Shown here: positions 25,306 through 33,177 of the stretch, one piece after another
How the letters are laid out: every line of letters begins with the position of its first letter
How positions within the stretch are numbered: the first letter of the stretch is position 1
Source of the DNA: Lewinella sp. 4G2
GTDB taxonomy: Bacteria > Bacteroidota > Bacteroidia > Chitinophagales > Saprospiraceae
DNA: 64,000 bases
Reading direction: 5' to 3'
Assembly (NCBI RefSeq): GCF_001625015.1
Contig: NZ_LVWJ02000012.1
Location: forward strand, 36,277 to 100,276
Position numbers and translations under genes: made by a program
The notes under the pieces: generated by a model
Seen by the model: the letters and a program-made list of their open reading frames with translations, nothing else
Database searches by the model: none
What the model was told of the DNA's origin: nothing

Positions 25306-25410
25306 AGCAGGTTTATTTAACAGAAGAAAGCGATTAAGGCGCGCGGTTGTTTTGTTCAGGTGGCCGCTTAGCTTTTTAATAAGGAATCCGGTGGCCAGTG
25401 GATAAGGGGA

Positions 25411-26145
25411 CTATTTGGGGTCATCCGGCCCAAAATCGAAGTCCAGCGCATCAAAATCGGGTAGGGAATCCATGTCGAAATCGTCGGGCAATTCGAAATC
25501 CTCCAGGTGGAAATCGTCGTCGGAAACGGCGTGGCCGGCTTCGTCCCCAAAGGCCTCGTCGTCCCATTCAAAGTTATCCTCCACGACCAACTCGGCGGGA
25601 AGGGCCGGTGGTGGTGGGGTAGGGGGATCAAAGGTCTGCTGAGGAAGCACCGGCCGGGGTTTGAGTGGTGCACCCGTCATGGTGCCCCCACCGGTACGGC
25701 TGGCGAAGGGCCCATCCTTATCGTAATGCGGCTCGTAATTGTCCTCAAAGGTGCGCGGTTCACCCAGGCCACCGCCGTAGCCAGCGGTAGCGGTGACTTC
25801 GACTTCAACCCAGGAAGCGGCGACTTTGCCCCCCAGCGGCGGGTTCAGCTTATGGAGGCGGAGCTTGACCTTATCCACGTTGTCGAACTGTTCGGCAATC
25901 CGGGCCGCCATGCGGTAAGCCAGTGCCTCCAGTAACTGGGTGGGGCGTTTCATTTCAGCCTTTAGCAAGTAGTGGATGGTGGCGTAGTTGACGGTCTGGC
26001 CCAGATCGTCCTGGCTGGCGGCTCCACCGATGCGGGCGTCCACCTCAACGTCGATGCTGAACTCGTTGCCCATGTAGTGTTCCTCCTCGAAGAAACCGTG
26101 GGGGGCGTGGATCCGTACGTCCTTCAAACCGATCTTAGCATTCAT
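25411..26145 (-). CDS. folB: Dihydroneopterin aldolase with acidic C-terminal extension
   Basis: Residues 1-120 are a complete FolB domain of the tunnelling fold: IGLKDVRIHAPHGFFEEE with the pterin-site residues, VNYATIHYLL, LLEALAYRMA and VKLRLHKLNPPLGG (catalytic Lys region). The enzyme converts dihydroneopterin to 6-hydroxymethyl-dihydropterin in folate synthesis. The remaining 120 residues are not part of the family: first a Pro/Thr-rich stretch, then a strongly acidic tail of Asp, Phe and Leu (DDFDMDSLPDFDALDFDFG). FolB is normally about 120 residues, so the tail doubles its length. It is probably disordered and may bind a partner; that is inference. Confidence 0.88.
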   Translation of the reverse strand: MNAKIGLKDVRIHAPHGFFEEEHYMGNEFSIDVEVDARIGGAASQDDLGQTVNYATIHYLLKAEMKRPTQLLEALAYRMAARIAEQFDNVDKVKLRLHKLNPPLGGKVAASWVEVEVTATAGYGGGLGEPRTFEDNYEPHYDKDGPFASRTGGGTMTGAPLKPRPVLPQQTFDPPTPPPPALPAELVVEDNFEWDDEAFGDEAGHAVSDDDFHLEDFELPDDFDMDSLPDFDALDFDFGPDDPK

Positions 26146-26329
26146 CGCCGTACAATTTACGGGGCGGGCCTGCGAAAACGGCCTACCTCCACCGGGCGCA
26201 AGATACTGCCCGGCCGGAGAAGTTGGCGGGGCCTTAGTTCATCACGTGCGGGAAGGACTGGCCCACCGCAACCTGGGCGGCTCCCGGCCGTTATGGTACG
26301 TATTCAAATCTTACTTAAGCGCATCACTG

Positions 26330-26593
26330 ATGACCAGCTACTTCGTCGGGGCCGTTGCCGCCGCCATTATTTACTACATCGGCCGGGAGGTCGTCGGCTC
26401 TTTCGCCCACCCCTCGGATGGCGACCTGGTCAAGTACTGGAACGGTGACCTGAAGCGGTCCGACGCCAAAGCTTTCCGCCGGGTCAGTGAGCACCTGGCT
26501 ACCTGTACGGATTGTCGAGATCGGCTCGACGAGGTACGTAACACCCACGCCGGCCCCGGAGCCGCCGATCCAATGATCAATCGCCGCTACTGA
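26330..26593 (+). CDS. Small membrane protein with zinc-finger (zf-HC2-like) domain
   Basis: An 87-residue protein with one N-terminal membrane helix (TSYFVGAVAAAIIYYIG) and a cytoplasmic-looking segment HPSDGDLVKYWNGDLKRSDA...EHLATCTDCRDRLDEV. The His-x3-Cys-x2-Cys spacing and the preceding helix match the zinc-binding anti-sigma domain (zf-HC2), but the order helix-then-finger is reversed from the usual one, and no sigma factor gene is adjacent. The ATG at 26330 is preferred; a GTG at 26246 would add 28 residues. It precedes the SlyD gene by about 40 bp in the same direction. Confidence 0.6.
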   Translation: MTSYFVGAVAAAIIYYIGREVVGSFAHPSDGDLVKYWNGDLKRSDAKAFRRVSEHLATCTDCRDRLDEVRNTHAGPGAADPMINRRY

Positions 26594-26634
26594 CCCTACC
26601 CAGCCTCTTTCTCTTCGCATTTCAACCCCTACCC

Positions 26635-27159
26635 ATGAGTGCTCCCCTTACCGTCGATGACCACCAGATCGTTACCCTCACCTACGAAGTCCGGGACGGT
26701 GGCCCCAGCGGCCCCCTGCTCGAACGGATGGACGTCAACTACCCCTTCGTCTTCATGTTCGGGGTCGGTAAAATGCTACCCGCCTGGGAGCGGCGCATCT
26801 TCGGGCTGAAGTCCGGCATGGGCTTCAGTTTCCAACTCGCGCCCCAGGATGCCTACGGGGTGCCGAACAAGCAGCACATCCTGAAAATGCCATTGAATCT
26901 TTTTAAAAATGAGCGGGAGCAGATCGAGCCCGGGCTACTTGTAGAAGGGCAATTCGTCACCCTCACGGATGCCGACGGCAAAGCCGTTAACGCCAAGATC
27001 CTGAAGTGGGACGACGAGGAAGTTACGCTGGACGCTAACCACGCCCTGGCCGGTAAGACCCTCTTCTTCTCCGGGGCCATCCTCAACGTGCGGAAGCCTA
27101 CCGTGGACGAGCTCATCCAGAAGCGCTACATCGATTTGGGTGGGGTGCACCGGACTTAA
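26635..27159 (+). CDS. SlyD-type FKBP peptidyl-prolyl isomerase
   Basis: A 174-residue FKBP-like isomerase. It has VTLTYEVRDG...LLE, the FVFMFGVGKMLPAWERRIFGLKSG core (FKBP GxGxxxxxxExxLxGxxxG pattern), APQDAYG, the flap or insert-in-flap domain with QFVTLTDADGKAVNAKIL, and the end DANHALAGKTLFFSGAIL that is typical for SlyD. The His-rich metal-binding tail of E. coli SlyD is missing. The protein catalyses proline isomerisation in the cytoplasm and acts as a chaperone. Confidence 0.9.
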   Translation: MSAPLTVDDHQIVTLTYEVRDGGPSGPLLERMDVNYPFVFMFGVGKMLPAWERRIFGLKSGMGFSFQLAPQDAYGVPNKQHILKMPLNLFKNEREQIEPGLLVEGQFVTLTDADGKAVNAKILKWDDEEVTLDANHALAGKTLFFSGAILNVRKPTVDELIQKRYIDLGGVHRT

Positions 27160-27191
27160 GGCTCAGGATGCGTCCTTATATTATGGTAGGC

Positions 27192-27605
27192 CTATTCCGG
27201 GCTAAAGTCCAATTCTCGTAATTGCAGCAAGCTGTCCTGCAGTAAGCTATCCTGCAACAGACTGTCCCGCAACAGCGTGTCGAACCGAATTTCGAAGGGG
27301 AATAATGGCCTTAAGGGTAATGGTGCGGAAAGTTCCTTCGCCGGCGGCTCTCCCGGCCTGCGCGGGCGGGGTGGCCGGCCTTCGATCCGTTTCATGCGGC
27401 GGGCCCGTTGGATGAGTAGCGAATCCGCCCGTAGCTGGGCTTGGCGCATCACTTCTTCTCGGCAGTCGTCCTCGATCCGGGCGATGAGGCGGCCCACCCT
27501 TTCCTCGAAGAGTTGCTGGATGTAGGCACTACTATCAGTATTGCGCTCCTTACACGCCGCCAGGCTGGCCACGATTATGACTAGGGTTAGGATGCGGTAC
27601 TTCAC
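27192..27605 (-). CDS. Hypothetical lipoprotein with LLQDS repeats
   Basis: A 137-residue lipoprotein (signal IIVASLAAC). The middle is basic (RRMKRIEGRPPRPRRP), and near the C-terminus there are tandem five-residue repeats: LLRDS, LLQDS, LLQDS, LLQL. At the DNA level these are 15-bp repeats of cagcaagctgtcctg type at about 27222-27280. Its ATG overlaps the stop of the preceding lipoprotein gene (ATGA), so the two are translationally coupled. No known family is recognised. Confidence 0.7.
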   Translation of the reverse strand: MKYRILTLVIIVASLAACKERNTDSSAYIQQLFEERVGRLIARIEDDCREEVMRQAQLRADSLLIQRARRMKRIEGRPPRPRRPGEPPAKELSAPLPLRPLFPFEIRFDTLLRDSLLQDSLLQDSLLQLRELDFSPE

Positions 27606-27880
27606 TGGCCACGGAGTTCAGGCATCCGCGCCCGCATCCGGGCTTCTTCTTCCAGACGGCGCTGCACGATGCTGTCGGTAGCTACGGCGACGCGGTCGGG
27701 TGTCTCTTCTACGCAGTTGGCCTTCAGGATGGGCCGGAGGCTGTCCATGTAGGCCACGATCCGGGTATCGAGCACGCTGCGCTCGGCCATCGTGAGGCGG
27801 ATGTTGACTTTCGTCTCCGTCGGTTCACAGGCAAGCAGCGAGCAGATGATGGTCAGCAGTAGAAGCAGCCTCGATGGCAC
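27602..27880 (-). CDS. Hypothetical lipoprotein
   Basis: A 92-residue lipoprotein if started at GTG 27880, where the signal VPSRLLLLLTIICSLLAC begins; the frame extends upstream but without a better signal. The mature part has TMAERSVLDTRIVAYMDSLRPILKANC followed by a charged end. Size, charge pattern and the motif DSIVQRRLEEEARMRAR resemble the neighbouring lipoprotein (DSLLIQRARRMKR), so the two look like diverged duplicates. The function is unknown. Confidence 0.6.
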   Translation of the reverse strand: MPSRLLLLLTIICSLLACEPTETKVNIRLTMAERSVLDTRIVAYMDSLRPILKANCVEETPDRVAVATDSIVQRRLEEEARMRARMPELRGQ

Positions 27881-27927
27881 GGCGTAGATAGGTTTAAGGT
27901 AGGTAAGGCGCAAATAGGTTGCTGCGA

Positions 27928-28386
27928 TCAGACACCAAACTGCGTCAGGTGGTGGTCCAGGTGTTTGTAGTAGAGCGTGCTCCATTCCTGCGCCGTAAGA
28001 GGGCCAAATGAAGGGCTGGGTTTGCCTTCATGAGCCGTCTTACCTTCCTGCTGCACCCGGTTGAGGTAGCTGATGAGGCGGGCTTTTTCCTTGCCAAAAT
28101 CCCGCTCGTCCGTGATCAGGAACGCCGGAGCCGTGCGGCTGTTTTTCTCGTAGGGTTTGGGCCCAACCACGGCGGGTTTCACGAACTTTTTCAGAAACCA
28201 CCCCATCAGGAAATTCGGCTTGGGGGGTGGGTTGTCGTAAGTCTGTTCGTAAGCTACGTTTACGTGGGCCAGCATTTGGCCGACGTTCATTTTGCCCCAT
28301 CCCGGCTGAGTGTCAGGGCTTAATTTCTCTACCCGGTCAATCAAGCTCTGGGTAACGGCTGGTTCAAAAACTGAGGGGTACGTCAT
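27928..28386 (-). CDS. DUF1569 / DinB-like protein
   Basis: A 152-residue four-helix protein of the DUF1569 group in the DinB/YfiT superfamily. Signature segments are WGKMNVGQMLAHVNVAYE (first metal-ligand His) and the C-terminal YYKHLDHHLTQFG (two further His). Members bind a metal at the three-His site and include thiol-dependent transferases; the reaction of this protein is unknown. A consensus -7 box lies 20 nt before its start. Confidence 0.88.
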   Translation of the reverse strand: MTYPSVFEPAVTQSLIDRVEKLSPDTQPGWGKMNVGQMLAHVNVAYEQTYDNPPPKPNFLMGWFLKKFVKPAVVGPKPYEKNSRTAPAFLITDERDFGKEKARLISYLNRVQQEGKTAHEGKPSPSFGPLTAQEWSTLYYKHLDHHLTQFGV

Positions 28387-28406
28387 AATCGAAATTTAGC
28401 TGGCTA

Positions 28407-28414
28407 CAAATATA
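28407..28414 (-). promoter_or_regulatory. -7 promoter box of the DUF1569 gene
   Basis: Minus strand TATATTTG is an exact match to TAnnTTTG, 20 nt before the ATG at 28386. Confidence 0.5.
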
Positions 28415-28559
28415 CGTGGGCCAATCCCGAAGACCAGCAGTGCTGTTCTTTAACAACAATTCATCGGCCTCGTTGTCTAAATCTAGGACTTATCAGCGGC
28501 GGGCCTCATGCTCTGCTACTTTAGTATTACCCAGCTCCTTTCACTCACCTGCGTTTCAC

Positions 28560-30827
28560 ATGACCATTCGCCAACGGTACAATACCAACTATGACCTTAC
28601 GAATTGCGACGCAGAGCCGCTACGCTTCATGCGTAGTTGCCAGGACCACATCGCCATGCTGGTCCTGTACGCCGATTCGCTGCAGATCAAAGCTTACTCA
28701 GAAAACGTTCCGAGCAAATTCGGCCTGCCCGCCAATCAGCTTTTGGGCGCTGACGCAGGTGCCGTGCTGGGGAAGGATATCGTAGCCACCCTCCGGCAAT
28801 TAGGTGACGTAGCGGACATCTCCACCCACATGCCACTGGAATGGCTACGCGTTGGGAAGGACGGCGAAACGGTTAGCCGGGAGAACGTAGTCGTCAACCG
28901 GGAAGGGGAACTCCTCATCGTGGAGATCGAACCCAGCGATCCTTCCTTTGCCTCGACGGCCTTCCTGATGAAGATCGATAAGGCGATGGCCCGCATCCAA
29001 TCCAGCGTAGAGCGAGGGAACGACATTTTCAATACCGTAGTAACGGAAGTCCGGGGCCTAACGGGATATCACCGGGTCTATCTCTACAAATTTGATGAGC
29101 AGTATAACGGGCAGATCATCGCCGAGAACCGCGCCGAGGGGGTGACCTCCTTTCTCCATCTCCGCTACCCGCATACGGATATCCCCAAGCAGGCGCGGGA
29201 ACTGTACGTCCGCCAACAGATTCGCCAGGTGGCCAGCACCCGCGAAGATTCGGATTACCTCCTGATCTCGGATGATAACCAACCCATTAATCTCAGTTTG
29301 GCCAACGCCCGGGGCGTTTCCCCTATCCACCAGGAGTACTTACGGAACATGGGCGTGGGGGCGAGTATGAGCATCGCCGTTACCGTTAATAATAAACTGT
29401 GGGGCCTCATCGCCTGCCACCACCACGCGGACCGGTTCATCGATTACCGCCTCCGCCAATTACTCGGCTTCTTCGGTCGGCTACTTTCCGGCCACCTGGC
29501 ACTGCACCAGGGGAGTTCCTACCAGCGGAGCGTCCTGAACAGTAGCCTCACGCGAGCGCGGTTGGTGGAAAAGATGAACGAGAGTAGCGACCTCGTCACT
29601 CCAATGACGGAAGGAAGCCGCCACCTACTGGAATTGATGAACGCTAACGGCGCCGCCCTCATCCTGGACGAACGGGTGATTCTTCTCGGCGAGAGCCCCA
29701 CGGAAGCCGAAGTTCGTAACCTCTTACCCCTGATCGAGGAACTGGATGAGAACATCTACGCTACGGATTCCCTACACGCAAAATTCCCCCCGGCCAAGGA
29801 ATTTCATACCGCCCCCGCCGGGCTGGTCAGTATCCGGCTTACGAAATCACCCGGTGAGTACGTGATGTGGTTCCGGCCCGAGATCGTCACCACCCTAACC
29901 TGGGGTGGGAAGCCGGAGGACCGCAAGATCATTGAGGAAGGCCGGGTGCGTTTACATCCGGAACTTTCCTTTAATAGCTACTCCGAAACGAAACGGGGCG
30001 TCAGCGAGCCCTGGCAACAATTTGAGTTGGACAACGCCCTGGCGCTCCGGAACGATATTAAGGAGGTCATCCTGGTCAAGTACCAGGAGATGCGCAAGGT
30101 CAATAACCAATTGGTCAACGCCTACGAAGAGTTGGAGAGCTTCAGCTATACCGTCAGCCACGATCTGCGCGCCCCCCTGCGCCACATCCGCGGATACGCC
30201 GAAATTCTGGACGAAGACTACGGGGATAAGCTCGACGAATACGGCCAGCGCGCTCTGGAGGTTATCGTCAATAGCGTGAACCGAATGAATGATTTCATTG
30301 ATGGGATCCTAGCTTTCTCCCGCCTGGGGCAGGGCCGGATCTCGCTGGACGAAGTCAACCTGGAAAGCCTGATCACCCGCGCCTTTGATGGCACTCCTGA
30401 CCACGAACTGGTCAGCCTGACGCTGGACTTGCAACAACCTAGCCTTCACGCGAACGGCGCGCTGCTGGGTCAGCTCTTTCAAAATTTGATCGGTAACTCC
30501 ATTAAGTACCGGCGGACCAACGTTGACGCCACCATCTTCATCCGGAGCTGGGAGGAGAACGGTAACTTGAAAATTGAGGTTGCCGATAACGGTATCGGTT
30601 TCGACATGAAGTACGCTGAGCAGATCTTCGCCGTATTCAATCGCCTCGTCCCCGAAGAGGAGTACGAGGGCACGGGGGTCGGTTTGGCCATTGTCCAACG
30701 GATCGTAGAAAAGCACCGTGGCAACATCAGCGTCGATAGTAAAGTGGGTGAAGGGACCGCCTTTACGATCAGCATTCCCCTGGATCTATTGACGCAGGAA
30801 CAAAAGAAAATCGAAACGGGTGCTTAA
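28560..30827 (+). CDS. bphP: Bacteriophytochrome histidine kinase
   Basis: A 755-residue red/far-red photoreceptor kinase. The order is PAS (1-125) with the biliverdin-attaching Cys16 in LTNCDAEP, GAF (about 145-320) with YPHTDIP (Asp207), SPIH (His257), GVGASMS and ACHHH (His287), PHY (about 330-500) with the tongue Trp motif TWGGKPED, then a HisKA domain (ESFSYTVSHDLRAPLRH) and a HATPase (NGIGFD, GTGVGLAIV). It should bind biliverdin made by the heme oxygenase gene of the same operon and pass phosphate to one of the two receiver proteins. The usual PAS motif IPGSIQPHG is replaced, and the tongue PRxSF is PELSF, see findings. The start is the ATG at 28560, which matches family N-termini. Confidence 0.95.
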   Translation: MTIRQRYNTNYDLTNCDAEPLRFMRSCQDHIAMLVLYADSLQIKAYSENVPSKFGLPANQLLGADAGAVLGKDIVATLRQLGDVADISTHMPLEWLRVGKDGETVSRENVVVNREGELLIVEIEPSDPSFASTAFLMKIDKAMARIQSSVERGNDIFNTVVTEVRGLTGYHRVYLYKFDEQYNGQIIAENRAEGVTSFLHLRYPHTDIPKQARELYVRQQIRQVASTREDSDYLLISDDNQPINLSLANARGVSPIHQEYLRNMGVGASMSIAVTVNNKLWGLIACHHHADRFIDYRLRQLLGFFGRLLSGHLALHQGSSYQRSVLNSSLTRARLVEKMNESSDLVTPMTEGSRHLLELMNANGAALILDERVILLGESPTEAEVRNLLPLIEELDENIYATDSLHAKFPPAKEFHTAPAGLVSIRLTKSPGEYVMWFRPEIVTTLTWGGKPEDRKIIEEGRVRLHPELSFNSYSETKRGVSEPWQQFELDNALALRNDIKEVILVKYQEMRKVNNQLVNAYEELESFSYTVSHDLRAPLRHIRGYAEILDEDYGDKLDEYGQRALEVIVNSVNRMNDFIDGILAFSRLGQGRISLDEVNLESLITRAFDGTPDHELVSLTLDLQQPSLHANGALLGQLFQNLIGNSIKYRRTNVDATIFIRSWEENGNLKIEVADNGIGFDMKYAEQIFAVFNRLVPEEEYEGTGVGLAIVQRIVEKHRGNISVDSKVGEGTAFTISIPLDLLTQEQKKIETGA
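28746..28763 (+). repeat. Dispersed 17-bp word, A variant
   Basis: GGCGCTGACGCAGGTGCC is identical over 18 bp to the copy at 1095 and again read Gly-Ala-Asp-Ala-Gly-Ala, here in the phytochrome PAS domain after the LL that normally precedes GR or GY residues. Confidence 0.7.
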
Positions 30828-30956
30828 ACACGTATCGCAAGTGTAAAGGGTGTTCAAAATCATTAAAGGCGTGCTAATTTTGGTCCTGCTTTTGAACTTT
30901 TAACACTGCTGATTCGATCAAAAAGGTGTACCCTCCTTTCGTGCTACTATTAGATT

Positions 30957-31367
30957 ATGCCCCAACAGAAAGTATTACTAATTGACGATTCTTCCGATGA
31001 CGCCTTTTTGATGGAGCGTGCATTGAGAAAGGTTGCCCCGGACGTTGACTTCGAATGGATTGAGGATGCCGTGAAGGGTTTTGAAAGGTTGCTGGATTTT
31101 CCTGATAACGGGCAGGATGTCATCTTCATGGACATCAAAATGCCCAAGATGACGGGTCTTGAAATACTGGATGAACTGCAAAAGCGGAAAAAACTAGCTA
31201 ATTTGCGCCGCGTCAACATACTTTCGTCCTCCGTGCTCAACGCGGACATCACCGCAGCGCTGCAGTACGGAAATGTTGCTTACTATACCAAACCAGCTGG
31301 CACAACGGATTTACGCTCTCTTTTGCAGGACGTACTTTCCGCGACGACCAAAGACCTCCAAGCGTAA
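30957..31367 (+). CDS. Single-domain response regulator (Rcp1-like)
   Basis: A 136-residue receiver domain without output domain. It has the acidic pair in LLIDDSSDD, phosphoacceptor Asp59 in VIFMDIKMP, the Ser of ILSSSV and the Lys of YYTKPAG. This type is the usual phosphate acceptor of cyanobacterial and bacterial phytochromes. It is the first gene after bphP, with 129 bp between them, and is followed immediately by a second receiver gene (no intervening base). Confidence 0.92.
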   Translation: MPQQKVLLIDDSSDDAFLMERALRKVAPDVDFEWIEDAVKGFERLLDFPDNGQDVIFMDIKMPKMTGLEILDELQKRKKLANLRRVNILSSSVLNADITAALQYGNVAYYTKPAGTTDLRSLLQDVLSATTKDLQA

Positions 31368-31901
31368 ATGATTGATTCTGTATTAAAAGTTTTCTTGCTT
31401 GAGGACCGGCCCGCGGATGCGGAGCTGACCAAGCGCGCCCTGCTCAAATTCGCACCCCATTCGCTTATCACCGTAGCCAAAAACGAAAGTGAATTTCTGG
31501 AACGCATCCACTGGAATGATTACGACATCGTTCTGGCGGATTACCATCTACCGGGCTACAATGGGCTGGAAGCGCTACTGTACATACGGGAGCACTTCTC
31601 CCACGTACCGTTCATTTTTGTGACCGGCCAATTGAATAATGAGGAAAAAGCCGCCGATGCCGTCCTCAGCGGTGCTAATGGCTACGTCCTTAAAGAACGC
31701 CTCAGCCAACTTAAAGAGGCCTTCACCTCCGCGCTGGACTGGGCCGCCTCCCACCGGGCTGCGGCGGACGAGCAATTGGCCCGCACCCAGCAACGTTCGT
31801 TGATGCTCCAGAAAGCCATGTATTTGCTCGAAGGTGCGTCTGACTTTTCGGAGAAGGAGGACATCAAGCAAGCCCTGAGCCAGGTACTGGCCCTCGATTA
31901 A
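31368..31901 (+). CDS. Response regulator with helical tail
   Basis: A 177-residue protein with a receiver domain (1-125; FLLEDRPAD, Asp58 in IVLADYHLP, the Thr of FVTGQLN, the Lys of VLKERL) and a C-terminal helical extension (about 130-177) with no known output fold. Its ATG directly abuts the stop of the upstream receiver gene, and its own stop TAA shares one base with the ATG of the heme oxygenase gene, so all are co-translated. The two receivers are not close copies of each other, and they may split or compete for phosphate from the phytochrome. Confidence 0.88.
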   Translation: MIDSVLKVFLLEDRPADAELTKRALLKFAPHSLITVAKNESEFLERIHWNDYDIVLADYHLPGYNGLEALLYIREHFSHVPFIFVTGQLNNEEKAADAVLSGANGYVLKERLSQLKEAFTSALDWAASHRAAADEQLARTQQRSLMLQKAMYLLEGASDFSEKEDIKQALSQVLALD

Positions 31902-32476
31902 TGCGGGAGGCTACCATCGCTACCCGTTTAAAGGAAGAAACCAGAGCGGAACACCGGGCCACCGAAGATTTATTGCTGGGGAAAGGACTGCGCTCGCGGG
32001 ATGTGTCCTTAACCCAGTATGAGCACCTCATCGCCACCAGCTATTTGGTGTGGAATCACCTCGTGGAATGTTTCCAAGAACAAGATAATAGTGTCCCCAA
32101 CCTCCCGATCTTCCTGGGCTTAAGGGACGCTTTACTGCAAGACGTCAACCTGTTAAAGTTGGAGCCGAGGACCACTACCATCGAATTCTCTCCAAACTCT
32201 GTTGCCGCCGCACTGGGGGCGCAGTACGTCCTGCTCGGTTCTACGCTTGGGGGAAGAATGATCGCCAAACTTCTACCCGCCTGCCCGGAATTGAGCCACC
32301 TGCCATCCTTCCACTTTTATCGAGCGTGTGGACAAGTACCGCCGGCTACCTGGCCCAAGTTTCAACGGTTACTGGCCGAGCGGATCACCACCACCGCCGA
32401 GCAGGAGGCGTGCTTGGCCGCCGCGCGGGCCACGTTCAACTTGTACGCTGAACTGTACCCGACAGGTAACTCATAG
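31901..32476 (+). CDS. bphO: Biliverdin-producing heme oxygenase
   Basis: A 191-residue all-helical heme oxygenase. The proximal heme His is in ETRAEHRATED (His18), and the distal-helix Gly-rich segment is GAQYVLLGSTLGGRMIAK. The enzyme opens heme to biliverdin, CO and iron; the biliverdin then serves as the chromophore of the phytochrome encoded upstream. Start codon ATG at 31901 overlaps the preceding stop by one base. The length is normal for bacterial BphO. Confidence 0.92.
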   Translation: MREATIATRLKEETRAEHRATEDLLLGKGLRSRDVSLTQYEHLIATSYLVWNHLVECFQEQDNSVPNLPIFLGLRDALLQDVNLLKLEPRTTTIEFSPNSVAAALGAQYVLLGSTLGGRMIAKLLPACPELSHLPSFHFYRACGQVPPATWPKFQRLLAERITTTAEQEACLAAARATFNLYAELYPTGNS

Positions 32477-32536
32477 GCGTAGGTAGTTTGCCTCGTGGTT
32501 AGCCAGCCCCATTTAAGCTCTCAAGAAATCACTAAT

Positions 32537-33064
32537 TCAGGGGCGTTCGACAACGTACGCCACGTGGGGCGCAATTGGGTCCGTCGGATCGATCTTCGGG
32601 TGCAGGAATTCACCGTGATAAACCATCCCCAACTTCTTCATTACGTTGATGGACGGCTGGTTCTCCACCGTTGTGATGGCCGCTACGGCGGGGACTTTTA
32701 ATTCACCAAAAGCGTATTCTACGCAGGCCCGGGCGGCTTCGGTAGCGTAACCCTTGCCCCAGTGCTCCGTTGCCAACCGCCACCCGATCTCCACGCAGCC
32801 GGTGGGAAGGGGAAGGTAAGCCCCCGGAACCACCATCCCTACGAATCCGATGAAGGCACCGGCCTCCCGAAGTTCCGCCGCCCAGAAAGTGAAGCCGTGC
32901 TCTTCGTCGTGCGCCCGGAAACGGCGAACGCTGGCGTCGGATTCGACCTTCGTCTGCAGGCCGGGGAAGTACCGGCGCACGGCGGGGTCGGCGTTCATCG
33001 CTGCGAAGGGAGCCAGGTCGGTATCCCGCCAGGAGCGGAGGAGGAGTCTTTCGGTAGTGAGCAT
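32537..33064 (-). CDS. GNAT-family N-acetyltransferase (RimJ/RimL-like)
   Basis: A 175-residue acetyltransferase. It starts with LTTERLLLRSWRDTDLAPFA, the usual RimJ/RimL opening, and contains EIGWRLATEHWGKGYATEAAR (motif A with the acetyl-CoA loop) and VENQPSINVMKKLGM (motif B). It is convergent with the heme oxygenase gene and probably not part of the light-sensing operon. The substrate is unknown. It is not close in sequence to the GNAT gene at 11348. Confidence 0.9.
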   Translation of the reverse strand: MLTTERLLLRSWRDTDLAPFAAMNADPAVRRYFPGLQTKVESDASVRRFRAHDEEHGFTFWAAELREAGAFIGFVGMVVPGAYLPLPTGCVEIGWRLATEHWGKGYATEAARACVEYAFGELKVPAVAAITTVENQPSINVMKKLGMVYHGEFLHPKIDPTDPIAPHVAYVVERP

Positions 33065-33177
33065 TTCGGAAATAGTGAGCGGGGCAAATATGCGTCTTTC
33101 CGGACTTTAAGCGGCCTTGCCTTACCTTCGGTATTGGGTTGACCTACTGCTTACCCTGCTTTCGCAATTTATCTCTC

